DNA of 40,978 bases. Source: CAYUPI01 sp964446585 (GTDB lineage Bacteria; Verrucomicrobiota; Verrucomicrobiia; Limisphaerales; UBA8199). Where the stretch lies: contig CAYUPI010000049.1 of NCBI GenBank assembly GCA_964446585.1, positions 1 through 40,978 of the forward strand, read 5' to 3'. The notes beneath the pieces were generated by a model. The model saw only the letters and a list, made by a program, of their open reading frames with translations. It was not told the DNA's origin and ran no database searches. Shown here in pieces: positions 7,183 through 15,585 of this stretch. Each line of letters starts with the position of its first letter. The first letter of the stretch is position 1. The translations under genes were made by a program, and so were the position numbers.

Positions 7183-7245
7183 CCCCGCTCTTTCCAGACT
7201 CACTCCGTTCGTTGGCCCGCGGTGCGGCACGGCGAAAGAGCGGGG
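7183..7245. repeat. Inverted repeat, perfect 12-bp arms
   Basis: CCCCGCTCTTTC (7183-7194) and GAAAGAGCGGGG (7234-7245). The loop contains CACTCCGTTCGTTGGCCCG, which matches the sequence before the 4228 hairpin (CACTCCGTTCGTGGCCCG). Confidence 0.75.
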
Positions 7246-7427
7246 CGCCAACTCGCAGGCATCCTTCACGCCACCCATTCACTTCGCTTTTTTTTATTTT
7301 TGATCAGGCGGGGTCGCTTCGGAACCGGAGGACCTCAACGGGCCCACAAAATCTCGCGTAACGGAGGCGTCCTTTGCGCTTCCATGATTGAGCTTGCCAC
7401 CCCACCTTCCCCGCCTACCCTCGTCTA

Positions 7428-8153
7428 ATGAAGCCCACTCCTGTACCATCCCCAGAACGCACCGGTCTAGGCGCTGCAATTAAAGTCCGGGAAGTGGCTG
7501 ATTACCTGAAACTCATTGGCAGGCGGGTATCCATCAATGACACCGAGGGCATCGTGAAGGACCTCGCCGACTCGGGAAGATACCTGATTCTGGTCGGAGA
7601 CTCCCCGCCGCACCGCGAGTCGAGGATACCCCTTGATAGCATTGGCGTCATCGAGGTCCTAGACGCCCGCCAAAGCGTGGCCCACGGGGCCGAACCCAGC
7701 GCATCACCAACGCGCCGCCGCCGCGTACGGAAGGCTCAGGCGCCCGCGTTACCTCGCAGCCCGACCCCGATAACGATCTGCTACGACGAAAGGACTGACT
7801 CGGCTTACATCCGCCTGTCCCCTAGTCACGCAGTAGCCTCTAAGCCCGTCACGCTCGGCACGACGATCGACTACGACGCGCAAAACAAGCCCGTCGGCAT
7901 CGAGTTCAAACAAGCTACAAAGCACCTCGGGTACGACAGGCCGGTCCTCGCGAAGCTCCGTTTCAAACCCAGCCTCGATGCGGCGGCAGACTGCCTCCAT
8001 CTGGTCCTACCAGGAATACGCAAGGAAAAGAGCATCGAAGCGCAGGAGGGTATATCCCTCGGGCACGATCGCGATGGCCGGCTCGCTCAGATCACAATCG
8101 CCTCCGCAAGCAACAGACTAGACCTCCAGCGGCTAGGCGCCGGATTCCCCTAG
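7428..8153 (+). CDS. DUF2283-type protein with two repeats
   Basis: The 241-residue protein has a N-terminal segment (REVADYLKLIGRRVSIND) and, after a basic linker (TRRRRVRKAQ, about 103-112), a DUF2283-like unit: ITICYDERTDSAYIRLSP followed by TTIDYDAQNKPVGIEF. A second, weaker unit follows at about 180-235 (FKPSLDAAADCLHLVLPG, then GISLGHDRDGRLAQITI). DUF2283 is a small family of unknown biochemical role, sometimes beside toxin-antitoxin or mobile loci. The gene converges on the large terminase gene (23-base gap) and is on the host-gene strand. Function cannot be assigned. Confidence 0.65.
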   Translation: MKPTPVPSPERTGLGAAIKVREVADYLKLIGRRVSINDTEGIVKDLADSGRYLILVGDSPPHRESRIPLDSIGVIEVLDARQSVAHGAEPSASPTRRRRVRKAQAPALPRSPTPITICYDERTDSAYIRLSPSHAVASKPVTLGTTIDYDAQNKPVGIEFKQATKHLGYDRPVLAKLRFKPSLDAAADCLHLVLPGIRKEKSIEAQEGISLGHDRDGRLAQITIASASNRLDLQRLGAGFP

Positions 8154-8175
8154 GAACAGCCCAATTCCAGCGGGC

Positions 8176-9573
8176 TCACAGCCCCCTCAGCTTCCTCTGT
8201 ACTACAGCTCGCGACTTCGTCGCGACCAAATACCGCAAGCAATCCGCCGCATCATCGCCGCCAACGCCATCCTCATCCGCATCCACCTTCAGCACATCTT
8301 CCGGCCGACTCGGATCATGTTGCAGCGAGGGCAAACACTCGATCAACCGTGCACACCGTTCATGAATGAACAGCCGCGATGGGAACCCCGACCCGGGGTC
8401 ACCGAGCCGATGCAGCACCTCCGCCCACCCGCTAACACGTTCCGTGTTCGCGCACTTCAGGTTGATCCCGAGTTTCGCGTACTGACTCGCCACTGTTGAA
8501 CCATCGCTTTGCTTGCTGAAAACATCCGCGCCAGCCACGAACCGTTTCAGGTCACCGATTTCCAACCTTCGGTTGGAAATTCGATGCCTCGCCAGCATCG
8601 CCTCAACCGCCGGAGCGTGCCTTTGCGGCAGCCACATCCGCTCCGCGTGTTCATCTACGATGAACAAATTTCCATCACCATCCCGACACCCGAGCAACAC
8701 CACCGTGTAGTGCGTGAACCCATAATCCATCGCCGCGAACCACTCGACAGCTCTGCTGTCGTCAAAAGACGAGATCACATGCACCTCACGCCGCAGCGTC
8801 GTGAAGAACTGTCCGGCTGCGATGTCCCAGTCCCCGTCCAGCCACGCCCGCTTCTGCCAGCCAGTCAGGCCCTCAAGCACCTTCGTGTATTCCGGATTAT
8901 TGAACCGATTGTCCGTCACTCTCGCCGGGACGAACCGCGTTTCCGTTTCCGTGCCTTTCAAGAATGGGACCACGAACCTCGTGCGGTACCAGGCGTGCCC
9001 AATCCCTCCGGGATTGCTCGTCGAGTAGATACGCGGCCTCCAGTTCGGCTTCGACGTCCGGCAGCACGTCGAAATATCCTGATGCTTCCGGTTCGACAGC
9101 GTCGTCGCCTCCTCAATCCCGATGACGTCGTACTCGAGCCCGAGATACGCATCTATATCTTTCTCGGATTGAAAGTGGCCGGCGATGATCCGCGACCCGT
9201 TGTTGAAGGTGAGTATCCCACGGTACGCGGAGAACTCATGCTTGAGCTTTCCGAACAGGCGCTGCCTCAGATCCTCAAAGTGCTCCATATTCGCCTTCCC
9301 AACCTTCCGCAGCAACAGGCACTTCAGACCCGGCACCCGCTGACAGTCGTCCACGCCCATCTGTGCCAGCAGCCAGTGCGACTTACCGCCGCCACGGGCG
9401 CCGCCGTAACCGATGGCCGTAGGGCCATCGGCTCTGTCGCACAGCCGCGCCGCCGCTGACGCGGCGAGCTGCCGTCCCTGAAGAATCACCTCCGCCTTCG
9501 CAAAGTTCTCCATTTGGTCTTTCGGACACCCGGCCCTCCGCCCAGATCGCAAGTACCGCTCCCATGCATTCAT
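8176..9573 (-). CDS. terL: Phage terminase large subunit
   Basis: The 465-residue protein is the ATP-driven motor/nuclease that packages phage DNA through the portal. The ATPase domain shows a Walker A motif GGARGGGKS (about 54-62), Walker B YDVIGIEEAT and the coupling segment YSTSNPGGIGHAW. The RNase H-like nuclease domain has the acidic positions AAMDYGFTHYT, GADVFSKQSDGS and the C-terminal DADEDGVGGDDAADCLRYL. All key residues are present and length is normal, so the protein looks intact. The start ATG overlaps the stop of the small-subunit gene by four bases. The next gene on the same strand is 5 kb away, beyond the DUF2283 gene and the hairpin tract, an unusual break in the terminase-portal order. 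Confidence 0.95.
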   Translation of the reverse strand: MNAWERYLRSGRRAGCPKDQMENFAKAEVILQGRQLAASAAARLCDRADGPTAIGYGGARGGGKSHWLLAQMGVDDCQRVPGLKCLLLRKVGKANMEHFEDLRQRLFGKLKHEFSAYRGILTFNNGSRIIAGHFQSEKDIDAYLGLEYDVIGIEEATTLSNRKHQDISTCCRTSKPNWRPRIYSTSNPGGIGHAWYRTRFVVPFLKGTETETRFVPARVTDNRFNNPEYTKVLEGLTGWQKRAWLDGDWDIAAGQFFTTLRREVHVISSFDDSRAVEWFAAMDYGFTHYTVVLLGCRDGDGNLFIVDEHAERMWLPQRHAPAVEAMLARHRISNRRLEIGDLKRFVAGADVFSKQSDGSTVASQYAKLGINLKCANTERVSGWAEVLHRLGDPGSGFPSRLFIHERCARLIECLPSLQHDPSRPEDVLKVDADEDGVGGDDAADCLRYLVATKSRAVVQRKLRGL

Positions 9574-10154
9574 GACTTCTCCACCAGACTTTGGACTTTG
9601 GGCTTTGTAACCTGGACTTCTTCCACGTCTATCGTTTCCCCGTACACCTTCTCGAGGGCCATCGCTACCTCCACGTTCAGTGTCGCATTCAGCTCGCCGG
9701 TTATCTCCGTCTTATCCGTTGGCAGTCCCGACGCCAGCCTTCCCAACCTGCTCGCCAGGTCCAACAGCCTTGCGATGCCTTCCAGCGATCCGCACCGTTC
9801 CGGCTTCTCCAGCCATCTTTTGATGGCCGTCTCCGCGAGATGCACCAGCTTGCACCGCGCCTCCCATTCCTTTTCCCGGTGCTCCTCCTGCCGCTTCGCC
9901 CAATCCACGCCCTTTGCCGTCACCAGCGCCTTCGCTGCCTCATGTTCCGCCGCGGCCATGTGCGCACCGTGCGCCTTCACCCGTACCAGCCAGTCATGCT
10001 TCGCCGACCACCGCCTCACGAGCTGATGACTCTTTGCCAACTTCTTGGCAACAGCGGCCGTTGACCGCTGCGGCCCCAACGACAGATACAAGCTGAACGC
10101 AGCAAACGCTTTGCTGCTTTCCCTGGCTTGCTGTTCAAAAAGGTGCGGCATCAT
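9570..10154 (-). CDS. terS: Phage terminase small subunit-like protein
   Basis: The 194-residue protein has an N-terminal HTH: FAAFSLYLSLGPQRSTAAVA then KKLAKSHQLVRRWSAKHDW. This is the pattern of small terminase DNA-recognition domains, where a conserved W follows the recognition helix. A charged helical stretch (EHREKEWEARCKLVHLAETA) and an acidic C-terminus follow. The small subunit recognises the packaging site and stimulates the large subunit. It overlaps the upstream zinc-finger gene by 20 bases and the downstream terL by four. Identification is from the HTH signature and position. Confidence 0.8.
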   Translation of the reverse strand: MMPHLFEQQARESSKAFAAFSLYLSLGPQRSTAAVAKKLAKSHQLVRRWSAKHDWLVRVKAHGAHMAAAEHEAAKALVTAKGVDWAKRQEEHREKEWEARCKLVHLAETAIKRWLEKPERCGSLEGIARLLDLASRLGRLASGLPTDKTEITGELNATLNVEVAMALEKVYGETIDVEEVQVTKPKVQSLVEKS

Positions 10155-10833
10155 TTTCCTTTCTTTCCATCAGTTCCTGCTTTGTTCGGCGGATGGACTG
10201 CCCACCCTTCCACCAGTGGTACCGTTCAGGCGAGTCGAACGGAATCACGAGATCACCAGATGTCGTCAGATACGGCAGGTGCGCTCCATTGGACCCATTT
10301 CTCCCATTCGTCCCATTCACTTCATCCTCTCGGACGCTTCGGACGGGGGTATCAAACTCTACTAGCTTACATATAGAATCTGTTTCAACTGCATTACGCG
10401 TAAGTAGTGAATGACCCGTCCGAGCCGTCCGAGTTTCCTTGGCAACGGTCTCAACAGATTTAGCTTCAGCCGTTCCGATTTCTTCAAATTCTGTCTGGAC
10501 TGCTGACACCCCGTCCGAGACGTCCGAGCAGTTTTCCGGCTCAACTGGCTTGCTCAGCCTCCCCAGGATTCCAGTCTGCACTGCCGGGCTAGCGGCTACG
10601 CCCACCCTGACCTTGATCTCTTTCGGCCCGTGGTCGCCAGCCAACGCGAACATCCGTTTCCGGTGCTTACGGTCACCAGGGAACACGCAGCACCCGAATT
10701 TACCCTCTGGTGAAATTCTCAGGTGCTCGCCCTTGCGGTCGTTGCCAGACTCGGCGCACGCCGGACACCGGGCCTCTACCCCGCCGTTGGCGAGGCGCAC
10801 CACCCTTTCGAGTTTGTCCACATTCAGGCTCAT
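10135..10833 (-). CDS. Primase zinc-binding protein (split from the primase/helicase)
   Basis: The 232-residue protein starts MSLNVDKLERVVRLANGG. At about 20-65 it carries a CHC2-like zinc ribbon: ARCPACAESGNDRKGEHLRI then GKFGCCVFPGDRKHR. Such ribbons let primases read template single-stranded DNA. The rest is low-complexity, with a VNGTNGRNGSNGAHL stretch made by an AATGGG micro-repeat, then a C-terminal segment ERYHWWKGGQSIRRTKQEL. Its ATG overlaps the stop of the Prim-Pol/helicase gene by four bases, so the zinc finger and the catalytic protein are probably made together as separate chains. Confidence 0.75.
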   Translation of the reverse strand: MSLNVDKLERVVRLANGGVEARCPACAESGNDRKGEHLRISPEGKFGCCVFPGDRKHRKRMFALAGDHGPKEIKVRVGVAASPAVQTGILGRLSKPVEPENCSDVSDGVSAVQTEFEEIGTAEAKSVETVAKETRTARTGHSLLTRNAVETDSICKLVEFDTPVRSVREDEVNGTNGRNGSNGAHLPYLTTSGDLVIPFDSPERYHWWKGGQSIRRTKQELMERKENDAAPF

Positions 10834-12938
10834 TCAATGGTGGCCGACCGCAAGGTCGCCTCCGGTCCGTTCTCGATATCCGCCCTGAATTTCACACCAC
10901 TGAAGCCCCGCTGGCTCCGCTCATCGCGTTTGATGTCATGGCGTTTCGTTACGCCGAACAGTTCCAGCATGAGTCCTTCCAGCTTGTTCTGGACATCCGT
11001 GATCGCCAGCGGCTGCCACCGCCGCTCCGGACAATAGGCCGCGTACGCCTCGATGACCTCGCTTGTCGTAACATCTCCGTACGTGTCCACACTGATCTCC
11101 TCCTGCAGGAAGTGTCGCAGGCTGTCACTTTCAGCCAGGAGCGAGTCCACCACGCCCTTTTGCCGCTTCGTCAGAACGAAATCCCCGCCTTCGTCGGGGA
11201 TTTCACTCAAAACCTTCTGCGCTCCGAGCAGTGCCCAATTCAGGATCCCGCTGCCTTCTGTTCTCGCCAGGTAAGAACCGAAGTCCGGAATCCGCTTCGC
11301 AGGCGGTGGCGCCTCGTACCGCACGATCGTGATTCGTCGCTTCCACGCCCCCAGATCACCCTGCAGGCGCACCTTCAGCCGCGCATTGGACGTGATGATC
11401 ACATTGAAGTTGCCTTGCAACTGAAAGCATCCGGTGCCGCCTTTCTGTTCGGCGTCGAACCAGTCGCCACCGACGAGCCCTTTCAACACAGCCGCACCTT
11501 TGGTGCTCAGAAAATCCGCCTCGACGTCCACGCCAACCAAAAGGGTCTTTTTCAGATACCGAAAAAGCTCGAACCGCTCGGCAAGGTGCTTCGTCCGAAG
11601 CTGCGTCACGTTGGCCATGCCGACGAGGCCTTGCATGACATTCGCCAACTGCGTTTTGCCGCGTCCGGCTTCCCCGTCCAGGATGAGCAGCCGTTGCGCT
11701 CGGTTGTAGCCAAGCAACATCATTCCGGCGAACTTCTGAAGAAGTTCCACGTCGTCAGCAGCCACGGCCGGAATCACCAGCTCCTGCAGGAACCGTTCGC
11801 ACTTCGCATTTCCATCAAACGCAATCGGAGACCGATTGCGCGACCGGAACTCCGGCGAAAACGGCCGCAGCTCTGCGTCGCTGCCCTTGAACACAATGAC
11901 CCCGTTTGCCAGATGTATTGCCTTCTTCGCGCCCGCAAACGCCGAGCGCTTTTCTGAAATCCCGCGCAAGTGCGCCACCACATTGTTCAAGGTCGTGGCC
12001 GTCCTCCGCTTTTGCAGATCGAACACATTCGCCTGCCTGGACGCTTCCAGCATCCGGCTCGAAATCTTGTGCCGAATCACATCCTGTGATTCCACGTCGA
12101 ATAAACCACTCTCCGCAGAGTACGCATAGAACTGCTTCTCATCCGGCTCGTACAAAACCTCGTTCTCCAGAGCATGCATTCCCGCCCAGTACGCCTCGTT
12201 GATACCAGTCACCCCGCCCTTCTCGTTGGTGTAGAAAGGCTGCCCATAAAGCTCCTTCAGCTTGCTGTCACCGGTCTGCGTCCACGGCAGCTCCCACCCC
12301 TCAGGCCAAGTGATGTCCGCGAAAGCCAGCACCGCTGGGAATCCATCCTTCACCAGGACATAATCCATCCCTGCCGGATGGCGGCCATAAATTGTCGAAA
12401 GCCGTTTATCGGCCCGCCATTCAAAGTGCTCCGTCGTACAACTCTCCGGATAGTCCGCCCGCGGTAGGGCTGGCTCTCCGAGCCGGCCGCACCCCCTCTC
12501 CGCAGGGGGAGAGGGTTGGGTGAGGTGGATCCTTCCGTCGAAATTGGGACTTCGGTCTTCTTTCGGCCTTCGGTCTTCGTCATTCGGACTTCTCGCGACC
12601 CTGATCCAAATCATGCCACCGCGCGACCCACGGGACCGGGTCGTATGCTGCAGTCCCGGGTTCACCTCCATAAAGGTCGCGAGATCCTCATCGCGGTCAA
12701 AATCAATCGCGCACAGCCCGCCCGATGCCTTCCCAAGATAAACCGCGACATTTACGTCCTGCACTTCGAACAGCGCCCTATACGCCTCCGTTTTCGTCGC
12801 ACCGAACGGCCGCTCAACGTACGTAACCAGCGGCCTCTTTGTTCCCCATTCGCAGGGCACAAAAAACACATCGTCCCCCAGCAGCGCCGTCAAAAGGCCG
12901 AGCGGACCACCCTGGACTTTCGGTATTTCGAGGCTCAT
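10830..12938 (-). CDS. Prim-Pol primase / SF3 helicase replication protein
   Basis: This 702-residue protein combines an N-terminal bifunctional primase-polymerase domain (about 10-120; NVAVYLGKASGGLCAIDFD carries the metal-binding DhD motif) with a C-terminal D5/SF3 helicase domain (about 400-560). The helicase domain has Walker A GEAGRGKTQ, a LLVGVDVEADFLS Walker B-like strand, sensor FNVIITSNARL and arginine finger region WKRRITIVRY. It would prime and unwind phage DNA. Residues about 145-165 (HLTQPSPPAERGCG) come from an in-frame dispersed palindromic repeat. The segment between the domains includes EKQFYAYSAESGLFDVES, a typical D5_N-like region. Divergent from the + strand HEAT gene, whose start is 15 bases from this one. 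Confidence 0.92.
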   Translation of the reverse strand: MSLEIPKVQGGPLGLLTALLGDDVFFVPCEWGTKRPLVTYVERPFGATKTEAYRALFEVQDVNVAVYLGKASGGLCAIDFDRDEDLATFMEVNPGLQHTTRSRGSRGGMIWIRVARSPNDEDRRPKEDRSPNFDGRIHLTQPSPPAERGCGRLGEPALPRADYPESCTTEHFEWRADKRLSTIYGRHPAGMDYVLVKDGFPAVLAFADITWPEGWELPWTQTGDSKLKELYGQPFYTNEKGGVTGINEAYWAGMHALENEVLYEPDEKQFYAYSAESGLFDVESQDVIRHKISSRMLEASRQANVFDLQKRRTATTLNNVVAHLRGISEKRSAFAGAKKAIHLANGVIVFKGSDAELRPFSPEFRSRNRSPIAFDGNAKCERFLQELVIPAVAADDVELLQKFAGMMLLGYNRAQRLLILDGEAGRGKTQLANVMQGLVGMANVTQLRTKHLAERFELFRYLKKTLLVGVDVEADFLSTKGAAVLKGLVGGDWFDAEQKGGTGCFQLQGNFNVIITSNARLKVRLQGDLGAWKRRITIVRYEAPPPAKRIPDFGSYLARTEGSGILNWALLGAQKVLSEIPDEGGDFVLTKRQKGVVDSLLAESDSLRHFLQEEISVDTYGDVTTSEVIEAYAAYCPERRWQPLAITDVQNKLEGLMLELFGVTKRHDIKRDERSQRGFSGVKFRADIENGPEATLRSATIE
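12492..12528. repeat. Dispersed palindromic repeat inside the primase gene
   Basis: CCCCTCTCCGCAGGGGGAGAGG followed by GGGTGAGGTGG, in frame within the coding sequence. It is the short form of the element, without the GCTA/GGCTC sub-hairpin. Confidence 0.75.
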
Positions 12939-12952
12939 GCGATAATCCGCAT

Positions 12953-13867
12953 ATGCGAAAAGGCAGGACTGTGTTGCTCATCCTTGGCTGCGCAGCTTTG
13001 GCGGCGGCTCTGCTCCTCACTATCATCTCCGCACGCGAGCCTGCCGCTCAAGGCCATCCCCTTTCGTACTGGGTCAAGGTTTTCAGCGGGCCTCCAACCG
13101 ATAAGGTCCCTACATATCAGGAGTGGACCAAAGCAGGACCAGCGATCAAACAGATCGGCACCAACGCAATTCCCTTCCTCCTTGAATGGATGGATTATGA
13201 ACCCGCGCGCTGGAAGTTGAGACTGCTGATAGAAACTCGAAAACTGCCCAAGCCGATAGTCGACAGCCGACCGGTAAAACGATTTTTTGCCGAACCAGGG
13301 TTCCCAAACGGGTGGCAAGTCGCATTGTCCTTCCGGGCCCTGGGCGCAACAGCGGCACCAGCTGTTCACGATCTTGAGGCTCGAGCACAGGGCAATTCTG
13401 CCGAAAAAAGCTCTCAGGCACTTTTTGCACTTTCTAACATCGGGGCCACCGCGGTTCCTGCGATTGCGAGAATCCTTTCGAACCCCGAGCGTGTAACCAA
13501 CACGTGGGCCAGGGCCTCCGTTGCACAACTGGGCCCAAACGCCCGCCCGCTGGTTCCGATGCTTCTCCAGTATTTGGACCGCACTAATGCCCTTACCGCT
13601 GCTTCCTCCGCGCAGATGCTCGGTGACTCGGCCCTCGAACCAGATCTCGTTATTCCGGCCTTGCTCCGCAAGCTGGACGACCCGCGAGGCGCTGTCAGCA
13701 ACCAGATCCCGCTCACTCTCGCGAGATACGGCCCGGCAGCACTGAGCCAACTCACAAACGCACTCTCGGACTCCAGTACCATTGTACGGCAGAAAGCAAC
13801 CAACGCTTTCTCCATAATTGCAGGGCAGAATCGACCCGCCCCTGCGCGGACCAGTCCTTACGAATAA
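12953..13867 (+). CDS. HEAT-repeat membrane-anchored protein
   Basis: The 304-residue protein has an N-terminal signal/anchor (MRKGRTVLLILGCAALAAAL, about 1-27), then GHPLSYWVKVFSG and AIKQIGTNAIPFLLEWM. HEAT-like helical repeats follow (LFALSNIGATAVPAIARIL, SVAQLGPNARPLVPMLLQYL, LTLARYGPAALSQLTNAL). This architecture is common and multi-copy in Pedosphaera-type Verrucomicrobiota and serves as a taxonomic hint. The start was taken at 12953 because it gives a proper signal sequence. It is host-like, opposite in strand to the phage operon, and occupies the space between the primase and the small zinc protein gene. Binding partners are unknown. Confidence 0.8.
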   Translation: MRKGRTVLLILGCAALAAALLLTIISAREPAAQGHPLSYWVKVFSGPPTDKVPTYQEWTKAGPAIKQIGTNAIPFLLEWMDYEPARWKLRLLIETRKLPKPIVDSRPVKRFFAEPGFPNGWQVALSFRALGATAAPAVHDLEARAQGNSAEKSSQALFALSNIGATAVPAIARILSNPERVTNTWARASVAQLGPNARPLVPMLLQYLDRTNALTAASSAQMLGDSALEPDLVIPALLRKLDDPRGAVSNQIPLTLARYGPAALSQLTNALSDSSTIVRQKATNAFSIIAGQNRPAPARTSPYE

Positions 13868-13995
13868 CCCCGCGCCATCGGTTCGCCTTTTCGCGACAAT
13901 CCCATGTTCGTGTTCATTCGCTTCCACCAGCTCGCGATTCATCGGAGTTCGTTGTTTCTTTTCCCTGCTCTCAACCATCAACTCTCGACCCTCAA

Positions 13996-14214
13996 CTAAT
14001 TCCAATACCCCGCCGCCCGCACACAATGAACACACACCTCGCTTTCCGGCTCTCGCCGCTCCCTCATGCTCCTCTGCTTCCCGCAGCAAACACACCTGAA
14101 TACCGCCGCGTTCACGATCACAAGTTCCCTCTGCCACACCGGCCAGAACCTCGCCTCACGCTCCCGCGCAAACGCCCTCCCAATCCTGTCCCTCGGCTCC
14201 CAATTAGCGCTCAT
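13996..14214 (-). CDS. Small zinc-ribbon-like protein
   Basis: The 72-residue protein has two CxxC pairs (FRCVCCGKQRS and SEVCVHCVRAAGYWN at the C-terminus), consistent with one structural zinc. The region before is basic and aromatic (AREREARFWPVWQRE). It lies downstream of the helicase gene in the phage replication block. The apparent start MSANWEPR is encoded by an ATGAGCGCTAAT intergenic repeat also found before the 16825 gene, so translation may begin elsewhere. Possible single-strand DNA or protein binding; unproven. Confidence 0.55.
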   Translation of the reverse strand: MSANWEPRDRIGRAFAREREARFWPVWQRELVIVNAAVFRCVCCGKQRSMRERREPESEVCVHCVRAAGYWN

Positions 14215-14277
14215 TAGCGTTTATCAGCGGTTCCAAAATCCCTCTTCATCCGTTTAGTAAATTCGTGAAATTCGTGT

Positions 14278-15564
14278 CTAGTTCTGCTCAAAAAATCGAA
14301 TCGCTTCGGGCGACACGTGCACCCCCTTGAACCATTCCTTGAACTGCAAACCCGCGAGCGTCCGCACGCGCGACACCGCCACGTACGCCTGCCCCGGCTC
14401 ACGCGCAGCGCGGATATCCAGATAAGCTGAATCAAGAGTGAGCCCCTGCGACTTGTGAATCGTCATCGCCCAGGCCAGGCGCAGAGGAAACTGCGTGAAC
14501 GTCGCCGCCTCGGGATCATTGCCGTCATACCGCCAAGTGAATGGCTCAACCGGTATGACTTCTCCATTCGTCCGCACCAAGATTCTGTCCCCCTCGCACT
14601 TCTCCACCACTCCGATTTGCCCATTTACAAAAAGCGGCTCGCGTTTTCCCGAGTCGTTCCGGTTCACCGTGAACATCACCATCGCCCCCGGCTTCAAACG
14701 TAGCGTCGCCGGCGTGAGCAGATGTTTTGTCAAAAACTCCCGCTGGTGTTCCGGCCCGGTTTGCTCCGCCTCCAAAACGCTTTCCTCGCCCGGCAGCTCG
14801 GAGAGCTGAAACGTATTCCACCTGTCCACCTGCACATTGTGCGTGAACAATCTCGGCATCCCGGCCGGCGGAAAGCTCCTCACGCGCGACTGAAGCAGCC
14901 GCGCCGTGTCGCCCCAAACTCTACCGACACGAAATTCCGAAAGCGCTCCGACGAACTGCGGCTCATCCTGTCGCCTTACTTTCTCCAGCACGATCGTCTT
15001 GAACTCTGCCTCCTCCCACGCCCGGCTCTGAAACGCCCAATCGTAAGGCTCGCTCTCCGAAGTGCGTACTGGAGGCAGCTGCAGAAAATCCCCAGTCGCA
15101 ATCACCTGGCACCCACCGAACGGCTCATCTCTCCCACGCAGCCGCCGAAACAGAAACTCAACAAAATCAAGCTGCCGTCCTGGCAGCATTGAAACCTCAT
15201 CAATCACCAGGACCTCACATCGCCTTATCCGATTGAACCCGGCCAAGATCGAGCGCCGTGGATCGCGTCGCAGAACCTCGAAGTAGTCTTCATTGGATTG
15301 CTCCTCTTGGGGCCCCAACAGCATCCCGCAGAACCGATGAATCGTCATGCCTCCTACGTTCAACGCCGCCACACCTGTCGGTGCTGTCACATCCACGCGC
15401 TTAATTGAGTCGCGGATGAACTGCCTCAGCGTCGTTGACTTCCCGGTCCCTGCCATCCCAGTCAAAAAGCAATTCCGTCCCGCCTGCGCCGCTGCCGCAA
15501 ACCGCTTCTCCGGCATCAGCGCTTCACCCGCCACCTGAGCGTAATTCTCCCAAAGGGTCTTCAT
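14278..15564 (-). CDS. SF1B DNA helicase, Pif1/RecD-like
   Basis: The 428-residue protein is a 5'-3' helicase. Motifs in order: Walker A/I GMAGTGKST (about 36-44), Ia VDVTAPTGVAALNV, II CEVLVIDEVSM, III ATGDFLQLPPV, a linker LKPGAMVMFTVNRND typical of Pif1/RecD2 SH3-like insertions, V MTIHKSQGLTLD, and VI GQAYVAVSRVRTL. All are intact and the length is near the minimal Pif1 core, without accessory N-terminal domain. It sits 21 bases downstream of the RecB-like nuclease gene, so the pair probably process recombination or replication intermediates for the phage. Confidence 0.93.
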   Translation of the reverse strand: MKTLWENYAQVAGEALMPEKRFAAAAQAGRNCFLTGMAGTGKSTTLRQFIRDSIKRVDVTAPTGVAALNVGGMTIHRFCGMLLGPQEEQSNEDYFEVLRRDPRRSILAGFNRIRRCEVLVIDEVSMLPGRQLDFVEFLFRRLRGRDEPFGGCQVIATGDFLQLPPVRTSESEPYDWAFQSRAWEEAEFKTIVLEKVRRQDEPQFVGALSEFRVGRVWGDTARLLQSRVRSFPPAGMPRLFTHNVQVDRWNTFQLSELPGEESVLEAEQTGPEHQREFLTKHLLTPATLRLKPGAMVMFTVNRNDSGKREPLFVNGQIGVVEKCEGDRILVRTNGEVIPVEPFTWRYDGNDPEAATFTQFPLRLAWAMTIHKSQGLTLDSAYLDIRAAREPGQAYVAVSRVRTLAGLQFKEWFKGVHVSPEAIRFFEQN

Positions 15565-15585
15565 AATGGTGTCCTGTCGCTTCGC

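Larger units (their letters stand above)
3249..7245. repeat. Tract of long inverted repeats (hairpin array)
   Basis: This tract between terminase and portal has little conventional coding sequence but is packed with inverted repeats. Arms found by eye: 3249-3257/3262-3270 (9 bp), 3293-3308/3340-3353 (14 bp), 3384-3394/3404-3414 (11 bp), 3415-3421/3456-3462 (7 bp), 3801-3812/3868-3879 (12 bp), 3981-3990/4052-4061 (10 bp), and the longer ones listed separately at 4080, 4228, 4412, 5180, 5393, 6599, 6965, 7031 and 7183. Linkers recur, for example a CACTTCG box, TCCTTCGGGCTGCCG at about 4360 and 5339, and CACCGCTTCGCG followed by AATTCGA at 3750 and 4143. The PDZ gene (5791-6249) interrupts it. 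The stretch 4829-5060 holds a CACCTGGCTTCAGCCAGGTG-type hairpin and host-like repeat sequence. I see no tRNA, reverse transcriptase or CRISPR repeat. Confidence 0.7.

Noticed and set aside
3249..7245. Retron or diversity-generating element
   Set aside because: No reverse transcriptase motif (YxDD) is found in any frame of the window.
10710..11957. 415-residue + strand frame opposite the primase
   Set aside because: It is the antisense shadow of the Prim-Pol/SF3 gene, whose motifs are unambiguous.
12935..14137. 400-residue minus-strand frame opposite the HEAT gene
   Set aside because: The + strand has a signal peptide and HEAT repeats; the minus frame has no recognisable domain.
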